Source of the DNA: Caldisericota bacterium
GTDB taxonomy: Bacteria > Bipolaricaulota > Bipolaricaulia > Bipolaricaulales > Bipolaricaulaceae
Direction of reading: 5' to 3'
Length of the DNA stretch: 5,063 nt
Assembly (NCBI GenBank): GCA_013151115.1
Contig: JAADIW010000097.1
Coordinates: forward strand, 1-5,063
A model generated the notes under the pieces. That model searched no databases, was not told the DNA's origin, and was given only the letters and a program-made list of their open reading frames with translations. Below, in pieces: positions 1 through 5,063 of the stretch. The position numbers were made by a program, and so were the translations under genes. Numbering within the stretch: the stretch's first letter is position 1; each line of letters opens with the position of its first letter.

Positions 1-1
1 C

Positions 2-538
2 GTCATCCTCTTCTCCGCCGGTGCGGATCCGTATTACTACTCCCGCAAGATCCAGCGGGCGATCTATATCCTCGGGGTGAAGCTCAAGGCGGATCAGCTC
101 TTCATCATCGGGCTCGCGGCCGTGTTGGTGCTCATCCTCCACCTCTTCCTCACCTACACCAAGGTGGGGAAGGCGATGCGCGCCATGGCGGACAACCCCG
201 AGCTCGCCCAGGTCACGGGGATCAACACCGAGCGCATCATCGCCTGGACGTGGGGGATCGGGGCGGCCCTGGCCGCGGCGTGGGGGATACTCTCGGGGAT
301 CGAGAACAAGCTGATCACCCCCGAGCTCGGGTGGCAGGCGCTCCTTCCCCTGTTCGCCGCGGTGATCCTCGGGGGGATCGGGAGCCCCTACGGGGCCATG
401 GCCGGGGGGATGCTCATCGGGATGGCGGAGGAGGTCTCCACCGCGTTCGTCTCCACCGCCTATAAACCCGCCATCGCCTTCGGGATCCTCGTGTTGATGT
501 TGATCCTCCGGCCGCAGGGGCTGTTCGGGAGGCGCTGA
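2..538 (+). CDS. livH: Branched-chain amino acid ABC transporter permease LivH (3' part, 5' end outside window)
   Basis: One of the two membrane subunits of the high-affinity Leu/Ile/Val importer; it pairs with LivM and docks ATPases LivG and LivF in the inner membrane. The frame is open from base 2 for 178 codons to the TGA at 536-538. Family members are about 290-310 residues, so about 115-130 N-terminal residues lie upstream; the GTG at 77 is internal, not a start. Counting from the first visible codon, a hydrophobic segment spans about 33-50. It is followed by the cytoplasmic ATPase-contact loop (TKVGKAMRAMADNPELAQVTG, the EAA-like loop with its conserved Gly). Further hydrophobic stretches follow at about 80-100, 108-140 and 155-172. 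The ending ILRPQGLFG is characteristic of LivH/LivM proteins. It overlaps livM by one base (TGATG), implying co-transcription and coupled translation. Substrate range cannot be read from the permease alone. Confidence 0.93.
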   Translation, partial: VILFSAGADPYYYSRKIQRAIYILGVKLKADQLFIIGLAAVLVLILHLFLTYTKVGKAMRAMADNPELAQVTGINTERIIAWTWGIGAALAAAWGILSGIENKLITPELGWQALLPLFAAVILGGIGSPYGAMAGGMLIGMAEEVSTAFVSTAYKPAIAFGILVLMLILRPQGLFGRR

Positions 539-1560
539 TGGACACCGTGGTCGGGATCCTCAACTACCTCGTGTTCTTCTCGATCACCGCGGGGATCTAC
601 GGGGTGCTCACCCTGGGTCTCAACGTGCAGTGGGGGTACACGGGCCTCTTCAACATCGGGATCGCGGGCTTCTACGCCATCGGGGCCTACACCTCGGCCC
701 TGCTCTCGGGCCCTCCCCCGGGGAGCCTCGACTGGCGGGTCTTCGGGGGGTGGATGCTCCCCTTCCCGGTGGGGCTCCTGGGGAGCGCGGTCGTGGCGGC
801 CATCCTCGCCCTGTTCATCGGTTGGATCACGATACGGCTCCGCGAGGACTACCTCGCTATCGCCACCATCGGGATCGCCGAGGTGCTGCGGCTCATCATC
901 AAGAACGAGGCCTGGCTCACCAACGGGGTCTGGGGGATAAAGAACATCCCCTCCCCCCTCTTTCCCACGATCCAGCGGGGGATCGCGGGGCTCCTCTCCG
1001 CCCATCCGGGGCTGCCGGACTGGGCCCGGAGGCTGTTGGAGGGGGCGTATAACTGGTTCTACCTCGCGCTCGTCCTCCTCACCCTCCTGGTCCTCTACTG
1101 GCTGCTCGAGCGGATACTTCGTTCCCCCTGGGGTCGGGTACTGCGGGCGATCCGGGAGGACGAGGTGGCGGCGGCCGCCCAGGGGAAGAACGTGGCCGCG
1201 TTCAAGCTCCAGGCGTTCGTGTTGGGGGCGGCCCTCATGGGGATGGCCGGGAGCCTTTACGCCCATTACGCCCGGTTCCTGAGCGTCGAGAAATTCGAGC
1301 CATTCTACGGCACCTTCATCGTGTGGGTGATGCTCGTCGCGGGGGGCTCGGGGAACAACAAGGGAGCGATATTGGGGGCGTTCCTCATCTGGGGCCTGTG
1401 GGCCGCCACCGACTTCCTCACCGGCTATCTCCCCTTCACCGACGTCCAGGCGAGCGCCCTGCGGATCGTATTGGTGGGCGTGATCCTCATCGCCATCCTC
1501 ATCCTGCGGCCCCGAGGGCTCCTGGGGGAGGAGAGGTTCGTGTCCCGGATGTTGCGATGA
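538..1560 (+). CDS. livM: Branched-chain amino acid ABC transporter permease LivM
   Basis: Second membrane subunit of the Leu/Ile/Val importer, complete at 340 residues, normal for LivM proteins without the N-terminal extension of the E. coli form (about 425). The start is fixed by GGGAGG at 527-532, five bases before ATG 538, and by the one-base overlap with livH. Hydrophobic segments lie at about 4-28, 34-56, 74-97, 105-122, 173-190, 225-245, 259-285 and 308-325. Family hallmarks are the GYTGLFNIGIAGFYAIGAY stretch (33-51), LREDYLAIATIGIAEVLRL (101-119), the ATPase-contact loop GRVLRAIREDEVAAAAQG (199-216), and the closing LRPRGLLG. The C-terminal tail EERFVSRMLR is short and cytoplasmic. 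livG and livF, which often follow livM, are absent downstream: a promoter and an ileS unit begin instead, so the ATPases must be upstream or elsewhere. Confidence 0.94.
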   Translation: MDTVVGILNYLVFFSITAGIYGVLTLGLNVQWGYTGLFNIGIAGFYAIGAYTSALLSGPPPGSLDWRVFGGWMLPFPVGLLGSAVVAAILALFIGWITIRLREDYLAIATIGIAEVLRLIIKNEAWLTNGVWGIKNIPSPLFPTIQRGIAGLLSAHPGLPDWARRLLEGAYNWFYLALVLLTLLVLYWLLERILRSPWGRVLRAIREDEVAAAAQGKNVAAFKLQAFVLGAALMGMAGSLYAHYARFLSVEKFEPFYGTFIVWVMLVAGGSGNNKGAILGAFLIWGLWAATDFLTGYLPFTDVQASALRIVLVGVILIAILILRPRGLLGEERFVSRMLR

Positions 1561-1565
1561 AATCG

Positions 1566-1585
1566 GCGGGCGCTTGTGGCGCCGC
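1566..1585 (+). terminator. Possible weak terminator hairpin after livM, overlapping the next promoter
   Basis: A GC-only stem begins six bases after the livM stop. 1566-1573 (GCGGGCGC) pairs with 1579-1585 (GCGCCGC), seven pairs with G1570 bulged and a five-base loop TTGTG. The following bases (GTTCCCTATTCT) are only partly T-rich, so it is a poor intrinsic terminator by the usual rule. Its position at the end of the liv operon makes some terminating or 3'-end-protecting role plausible. The -35 element of the ileS promoter lies in its loop and right arm. Confidence 0.3.
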
Positions 1586-1602
1586 GTTCCCTATTCTATA
1601 AT
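1574..1602 (+). promoter_or_regulatory. Sigma70-type promoter of the ileS leader and ileS-birA
   Basis: The -10 is a perfect TATAAT at 1597-1602. Exactly 17 bases upstream is TTGTGG at 1574-1579, matching the first three positions of TTGACA. Start of transcription is expected near G1607-G1610. It lies in the only sizeable gap in the window, upstream of a strong ribosome-binding site, and separates the liv operon from ileS. No operator-like dyad is seen around it except the GC hairpin at 1566-1585. Confidence 0.65.
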
Positions 1603-1608
1603 CGTCGT

Positions 1609-1614
1609 GGAGGT
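1609..1614 (+). promoter_or_regulatory. Ribosome-binding site of the leader ORF
   Basis: GGAGGT lies four bases before ATG 1619, the same spacing as the ileS GGAGG to its ATG. It sits at about +1 to +8 of the predicted transcript, so the leader ORF would be the first thing a ribosome meets. It supports the leader ORF being translated. Confidence 0.6.
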
Positions 1615-1618
1615 CCAG

Positions 1619-1678
1619 ATGGGCCGGATTATCCGAGGTCCCCTCATCATCCTGCCCCGCCAGGGGGCAGGGAACTAG
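1619..1678 (+). CDS. Isoleucine-rich leader peptide upstream of ileS (19 aa)
   Basis: The short ORF reads MGRIIRGPLIILPRQGAGN and ends at TAG 1676-1678. It starts at an ATG four bases after GGAGGT and 17 bases after the -10 element. Four of 19 codons are Ile, in two tandem pairs (ATT ATC at 1628-1633; ATC ATC at 1646-1651), the second flanked by Leu codons. Control codons in tandem, a short ORF with a good ribosome-binding site, overlap with RNA hairpins, and a downstream gene for the matching amino acid are the marks of leader peptides such as those of ilvGMEDA, thr, his or pheST. The peptide itself probably has no function; its translation rate would report charged tRNA-Ile. It shows no membrane or export signal. 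The alternative is a chance ORF in an Ile-rich genome, but promoter, ribosome-binding site and target gene all agree. Confidence 0.6.
   Translation: MGRIIRGPLIILPRQGAGN
1651..1671 (+). promoter_or_regulatory. Perfect 8-bp GC-rich hairpin inside the leader ORF
   Basis: CCTGCCCC (1651-1658) and GGGGCAGG (1664-1671) are exact reverse complements around a five-base loop GCCAG. The 5' arm begins at the last base of the second Ile-Ile pair, so a ribosome stalled there would cover it, while a ribosome reaching the TAG would sit on the 3' arm. The following sequence GAACTAGG has no T run, so it is not a classical terminator. It competes for 1670-1671 with the GGGAAC/GTTCCC helix just downstream. Confidence 0.6.
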
Positions 1679-1721
1679 GCCGAGAAGAGGTTCCCCGGTA
1701 TTTCCCGAACGTTTCGGATAA

Positions 1722-1752
1722 TTCCCTTCGGTACGTATTCGAAAAGGAGGAA
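1722..1752 (+). promoter_or_regulatory. ileS ribosome-binding site and possible masking helix
   Basis: AAAAGGAGG at 1742-1750 is a near-maximal match to the 16S rRNA 3' end, four bases before ATG 1755. Upstream TTCCCTTCG (1722-1730) can pair with CGAA (1740-1743) and, through bulges, with GGAGGA (1746-1751), which would hide it. An alternative register pairs 1722-1728 with 1745-1752. Bases 1722-1724 are also the last pairs of long-range helix A, so masking and helix A compete at their edge. The ribosome-binding site is clear; the masking is a hypothesis. Confidence 0.55.
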
Positions 1753-1754
1753 GG

Positions 1755-4700
1755 ATGCCCTTTCAGCCCCGGAAGATAGAGAAGGACCCCAAACGCCGCG
1801 AGGCGGAGATCCTCCGGTTCTGGGAAGAGGGGAAGATCTTCGAGCGCAGCGTCGCCCGTAACGAGGGGAGACCTCGGTTCGTGTTCTACGAGGGCCCCCC
1901 CACGGCGAACGGCGTGCCCCACTTCGCCCACCTCCTCGCCAGGCTCTACAAGGACCTCTTCCCCCGCTACAAGACCATGCGGGGGTTCCATGTCCCCCGG
2001 AAGGCGGGCTGGGACTGCCACGGGCTCCCGGTGGAGATCGAGGTGGAGAAGGAGCTGGGGATAAGGAGCAAGCCCGAGATCATCTCCTACGGCGTCGAGC
2101 GGTTCGTGGAGAAGTGCAAGGAGTCGGTGCGCTTCTACATCGGCAAGTGGGAGGAGATGATCCGGCGCATGGGGTTCTGGATCGACCTCCAGCACCCCTA
2201 CGTCACCATGACCGACGACTACATCGAGTCCCTCTGGTGGGCGATAAAGCGGATCCACGAACAGGGGCTCCTCTACCGGGGGCACAAGGTCCTCCCCTAT
2301 TGCCCCCGCTGCGGCACACCCCTCTCCTCCCACGAGGTGGCCCAGGGCTATCGCACCACCGCGGACCCCTCAGTGTTCGTGCTGATGCCCCTTGTGGACG
2401 ACCCCAGCGTGAAGATCCTCGTTTGGACCACCACCCCGTGGACGCTGCCCGCCAACGTCGCGCTGGCGGTGGACCCCGGCGCCACCTACGTGGAAGTCGA
2501 GTTCCGGGGAGCGCGGTTGATCCTGGCGAAGCCGCGCCTCAAGGCCGTATTCGGGGAGGAGCCGGAGATCCTGCGGGAGTTCCGCGGGGAGGAGCTGGTC
2601 GGAGCGGCATACGAGCCGCTTTACCCCCTGGTAGCCCGGGAGGAGAGCGCCTACCGCGTCGTAGCGGCCGATTTCGTATCCATGGAGGAGGGGACCGGGG
2701 TGGTCCACATCGCCCCGGCCTTCGGCGAGGAGGACTACGAGCTCGGGAAGGCGGCGGGCCTCCCCTTCGTCCAGCCCGTGGACCCCTCCGGTAGGTTCAC
2801 CGAGGAGTTCCCCCTGGCCCGGGGGAAATTCGTCAAGGACGCCGATCCGCTGATCCTGGAGGACCTGCGGGCCAAGGGACGCCTCTTCCGCGCCGGGACG
2901 GTGGAACACGAGTATCCGTTCTGTTGGCGCTGCGACACGCCGCTTCTCTACTACGCCCTCGAGTCCTGGTTCATCGCCACGACGAGGAGGAAGGAGGAGA
3001 TCATCGCCGAGAACGGGACGGTGGAGTGGATCCCCGAACACGTGGGCCGGGGGCGGTTCGGCGATTTTCTCAATTCGATGAGGGATTGGGCCCTCTCCCG
3101 GGATCGCTTTTGGGGCACCCCCCTCCCCGTGTGGACCTGCCGGGAATGCGGTGCCACGGCGGTCATCGGTTCACGGGAGGAGCTGGTGGAGCGTGCCGTC
3201 GACCCGGGGCTCGCCCGCGAGGTGGAGCTCCACCGCCCCTACATCGACAGGGTGGTGCTCCGCTGCGATTGTGGCGGGGAGATGGAGCGGGTGCCCCACG
3301 TCATCGATACCTGGTTCGACTCGGGGTCCATGCACACCGCGCAGTGGCACTATCCCTTCGAAAACGAGGGCCTCTTCCGGGAGAATTATCCCGCGGACTT
3401 CATCTGCGAGGGGCTCGATCAGACCCGGGGTTGGTTCTACACCCTCCTCGTCACCGGGGTGCTCCTCCACGGGAAGACCCCCTACAAGCGGGTCCTGGTG
3501 ACGGGACTCGGCCTGGACGAGCGGGGCCAGAAGATGAGCAAGTCCCGGGGGAACGTGATCGATCCCCTCCCCGTGGCGGATCAGTACGGGGCCGATGCCA
3601 TCCGGTGGTATCTCGCGGCGGAGTCGGCCCCCTGGACGGTAAGGCGGATCTCGCTGGAGGGCGTCAAGAAGGCCCGGGCCGGGTTCCTGGAGACGGTGAA
3701 GAACTCCCACGATTTCTTCGCCCTCTACGCGGGGATCGATGGGTTCGATCCGGAAATGCCGGTGCCCGATGAGCGACCGTTCCTCGACCGCTGGCTCCTC
3801 TCCCGCACCGCGCGGGCGGTGGAGGAGGTGACCCGGTACCTGGACGCCTACAAGGTGGTGGAGGCCTGCCGGGCCCTGGAGCGGTACGTGGATGACCTCT
3901 CCAACTGGTACATCCGTCTCTCCCGGCCCCGGTTCTGGGGCGGGGAGTGGACGGACGACAAGCGCTCCGCCTATCACGCCCTCTACCGGGCCCTGAAGAC
4001 CCTGGCCGTGCTCATCGCCCCCTTCACCCCGTTCCTCGCCGAGGCCATGTGGCAGTCTCTCAGGGCCGACGGGGATCCCGAATCGGTCCATCTCTCGGGG
4101 TGGCCCGAGCCGGCGGCCCGGGACGAGGCCCTGGAGCGGTGGATGGAGCGGGTCCGGGCGGTGGCGAACCTGGGGCTCGCGGCGCGGAACCTCGCCAAGG
4201 TCAAGGTCCGCCAGCCACTGCGCACCCTCTACGTGCTCCGGGCCCCCGGGGACGAGGATATCCCGGCGGAACTGTGGGACCTCGTCGCGGCCGAACTCAA
4301 CGTGAAGGAGATCGCCATCGTGGACGATCTGGACGAGCTCCGGCGGCCGGTGCTCGCGCCGAACTTCGCCTCCCTGGGGCCCCGCCTCGGGGCGCTCGCT
4401 CCCAAGGTCGCCGCCGCGCTCGAGCGGGCGGATCACGCTGCGCTCTTTCGGGATCTCCAGGCGGGGAAGGCGGTCCTGGACGTGAACGGGGAGGAGGTGG
4501 AGCTCACCCCCGCGGATGTGAAGGTCTCCTGGGAGACCGTGCCCGGGCACGTGTTGCTCGAGGAAGCCGGGATCGCCGTGGCGTTGGATACCCGGTTGGA
4601 CGAGGAGCTCCGGGCCGAGGGCGACCTCCGGGAGCTGATCCACCGGATCCAGCTGGCCCGCAAGGAGGCGGGGTTCGAGGTCACCGACCGGATCGAGTTG

Positions 4701-4922
4701 GGTTACGAGGGAGAGATCGGCGAGATCTTCGGTAGGTTCCCGGACCGCATAAAGGAGGAGGTCCTCGCCGTCTCCCTGGTGGAAGGCCCCATCCCCGATC
4801 CGGAGTACACGGTGGAGTTCTCCGGGGAGGAGGGGAACCGACGCCGGGACGAGCGGGAGCGCCTCTCGACCAAGATCCACGGGAAATCCGGCCGGATCTA
4901 CCTCCGCCGCGTGAGAAGCTGA
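1755..4922 (+). CDS. ileS: Isoleucyl-tRNA synthetase, type 2 (eukaryote/Thermus-like), with HFAH signature
   Basis: Cytoplasmic class I synthetase that charges tRNA-Ile and edits mischarged Val. It is complete at 1055 residues, close to the T. thermophilus enzyme (about 1045). The start is set by AAAAGGAGG upstream. Layout: Rossmann catalytic core with PPTANG (48-53) and HFAH (56-59) where HIGH is expected; GWDCHGLPVE; CPRC (183-186) and CWRC (390-393), one zinc site; CP1 editing domain with TTTPWTLPAN (225-234) and GTGVVHIAP..GEED, Asp327 being the likely editing aspartate; a second zinc site C462/C465 and C504/C506; WFDSG (520-524); EGLDQTRGWFY (552-562); KMSKS (593-597). The anticodon-binding helical domain includes LSNWYIRLSRPRFW (from about 715) and ends around 780. 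The type 2 C-terminal region follows, with KVRQPL, ELNVKE, and EGDLRELIHRIQLARKEAG. No Cys-rich C-terminal zinc domain of type 1 enzymes is present. Type 2 enzymes are typically insensitive to mupirocin. It is preceded by an Ile-codon leader and overlaps the next gene by one base. Confidence 0.97.
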   Translation: MPFQPRKIEKDPKRREAEILRFWEEGKIFERSVARNEGRPRFVFYEGPPTANGVPHFAHLLARLYKDLFPRYKTMRGFHVPRKAGWDCHGLPVEIEVEKELGIRSKPEIISYGVERFVEKCKESVRFYIGKWEEMIRRMGFWIDLQHPYVTMTDDYIESLWWAIKRIHEQGLLYRGHKVLPYCPRCGTPLSSHEVAQGYRTTADPSVFVLMPLVDDPSVKILVWTTTPWTLPANVALAVDPGATYVEVEFRGARLILAKPRLKAVFGEEPEILREFRGEELVGAAYEPLYPLVAREESAYRVVAADFVSMEEGTGVVHIAPAFGEEDYELGKAAGLPFVQPVDPSGRFTEEFPLARGKFVKDADPLILEDLRAKGRLFRAGTVEHEYPFCWRCDTPLLYYALESWFIATTRRKEEIIAENGTVEWIPEHVGRGRFGDFLNSMRDWALSRDRFWGTPLPVWTCRECGATAVIGSREELVERAVDPGLAREVELHRPYIDRVVLRCDCGGEMERVPHVIDTWFDSGSMHTAQWHYPFENEGLFRENYPADFICEGLDQTRGWFYTLLVTGVLLHGKTPYKRVLVTGLGLDERGQKMSKSRGNVIDPLPVADQYGADAIRWYLAAESAPWTVRRISLEGVKKARAGFLETVKNSHDFFALYAGIDGFDPEMPVPDERPFLDRWLLSRTARAVEEVTRYLDAYKVVEACRALERYVDDLSNWYIRLSRPRFWGGEWTDDKRSAYHALYRALKTLAVLIAPFTPFLAEAMWQSLRADGDPESVHLSGWPEPAARDEALERWMERVRAVANLGLAARNLAKVKVRQPLRTLYVLRAPGDEDIPAELWDLVAAELNVKEIAIVDDLDELRRPVLAPNFASLGPRLGALAPKVAAALERADHAALFRDLQAGKAVLDVNGEEVELTPADVKVSWETVPGHVLLEEAGIAVALDTRLDEELRAEGDLRELIHRIQLARKEAGFEVTDRIELGYEGEIGEIFGRFPDRIKEEVLAVSLVEGPIPDPEYTVEFSGEEGNRRRDERERLSTKIHGKSGRIYLRRVRS

Positions 4923-5063
4923 TGGGCAACCTGGACGGGAAGCCCCTCGAGGAGGCCTTTCCTCCATCGTCCGCCGCCGAGCGTCCGGCCCGGTGGTGGA
5001 TCGTCCGCCTCGCCGAGGTGGATTCCACCCAGGACGTGGCGGGGGACCTGGGGGAGGTGGGGA
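4922..5063 (+). CDS. birA: Probable biotin--protein ligase (BirA/BPL), N-terminal part, runs off the window
   Basis: The ATG at 4922-4924 overlaps the ileS stop (TGATG), with only a weak GAGAAG (4913-4918) ahead of it, so translation is probably coupled to ileS. Forty-seven codons are visible. Residues 25-40 read WWIVRLAEVDSTQDVA, the pattern that opens the biotin ligase catalytic domain (a hydrophobic strand, then E-x-DST-N/Q-x-x-A). This family makes biotinyl-AMP and transfers biotin to the carrier lysine of acetyl-CoA carboxylase and related enzymes in the cytoplasm. The motif sits only about 33 residues from the start, so there is no room for the DNA-binding helix-turn-helix of E. coli BirA; this would be a monofunctional ligase. 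The first 24 residues (rich in Pro, Ala, Glu) look like a linker, and a slightly later start cannot be excluded. The GRGRxGR biotin-binding loop is beyond the window, so identification rests on one motif. Confidence 0.68.
   Translation, partial: MGNLDGKPLEEAFPPSSAAERPARWWIVRLAEVDSTQDVAGDLGEVG

Larger units (their letters stand above)
1607..1754 (+). promoter_or_regulatory. Putative translation-coupled attenuator leader of ileS
   Basis: The stretch between the predicted transcription start and ileS is about 148 bases and holds an Ile-rich leader ORF (1619-1678) plus several competing helices. These are: (A) 1626-1638 with 1712-1724, 13 pairs including G-U, which buries the first Ile-Ile codons; (B) 1651-1658 with 1664-1671; (E) GGGAACT 1670-1676 with GGTTCCC 1689-1695, which shares two bases with B; (C) CCGAA 1705-1709 with TTCGG 1713-1717, exclusive with A; and (D) an ileS Shine-Dalgarno mask at 1722-1751. 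Ribosome position on the Ile codons would choose among them. No helix is followed by a T run, so control could act at ileS translation or by a non-classical terminator. The ORF and complementarities are seen directly; the mechanism is inferred. Confidence 0.5.

Noticed and set aside
371..409. Possible G-quadruplex from four G runs in livH
   Set aside because: Loops of 8-9 bases and runs made of GGG glycine codons in a GC-rich gene; such clusters occur throughout the window.
460..1266. 268-codon antisense frame opposite livH/livM
   Set aside because: Same composition artefact: Pro/Arg/Glu/Gly-rich product with no motif, opposite a well-supported permease gene.
1651..1671. Intrinsic terminator at the 8-bp hairpin
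   Set aside because: No T run follows (GAACTAGG), so it is listed as a regulatory hairpin rather than a terminator.
1717..1722. Second -10-like element GATAAT within the leader
   Set aside because: No -35-like hexamer at 16-18 bases upstream (CCCGGT at 17). The AT-rich patch is better explained as part of the leader helices.
1607..1754. T-box riboswitch upstream of ileS
   Set aside because: T-box leaders carry a conserved antiterminator core (TGGNACCGCG-like) and a Stem I with a specifier loop. Neither is visible, and the leader is too short for a standard T-box with terminator.
1576..1779. 67-codon ORF starting GTG at 1576, through the leader into ileS
   Set aside because: It starts between the -35 and -10 elements, has no ribosome-binding site, overlaps ileS out of frame, and its product has no recognisable character.
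3264..3272. Apparent loss of a residue in the second zinc knuckle (C504-D-C506 instead of CxxC)
   Set aside because: The Thermus-type enzyme has the same C-x-C spacing, so this is normal for the subfamily.
3171..4967. 598-codon open frame antisense to ileS
   Set aside because: Long stop-free antisense frames are expected opposite GC-rich genes with this codon bias. The product is Pro/Gly/Arg/His-rich and low in complexity, while the sense strand encodes a clear IleRS.

Overview
The window comes from a GC-rich bacterium (roughly two thirds G+C by eye, with heavy use of GGG, ATC and CTC codons). It reads almost entirely on the + strand. The isoleucyl-tRNA synthetase is of the long 'type 2' class and looks closest to the Thermus thermophilus enzyme. 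Together with the composition this suggests a deep-branching, possibly thermophilic bacterium. Thermus relatives or Bipolaricaulota/Acetothermia-like lineages would fit, but this placement is a guess.

Region 1 (2-1560) holds the 3' part of livH and a complete livM. These are the two membrane permeases of a branched-chain amino acid (Leu/Ile/Val) ABC importer, joined by a one-base TGATG stop/start overlap. The ATPase genes livG and livF and the binding-protein gene are not in view and do not follow livM.

Region 2 (1561-1754) is the most interesting part. It contains a GC-rich hairpin after livM and a good sigma70-type promoter (TTGTGG, 17 bp, TATAAT). Next comes a short ORF at 1619-1678 with a strong Shine-Dalgarno, encoding the 19-residue peptide MGRIIRGPLIILPRQGAGN. 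It has two tandem Ile-Ile pairs and lies directly upstream of the isoleucyl-tRNA synthetase gene. Several mutually exclusive RNA hairpins overlap the Ile codons and the ileS ribosome-binding site. This is the layout expected of a ribosome-mediated attenuator sensing charged tRNA-Ile. No T-box signature is visible.

Region 3 (1755-4922) is ileS, 1055 residues, complete. Both zinc-binding cysteine sets, the CP1 editing site and KMSKS are present, but the class I HIGH signature is the unusual HFAH. Region 4 (4922-5063) is the start of a gene resembling a biotin-protein ligase (birA) without an N-terminal helix-turn-helix. It is joined to ileS by the same TGATG overlap.

The picture is a branched-chain amino acid uptake operon followed by an ileS-birA operon. 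The second operon is probably controlled by isoleucine supply through its own leader peptide.
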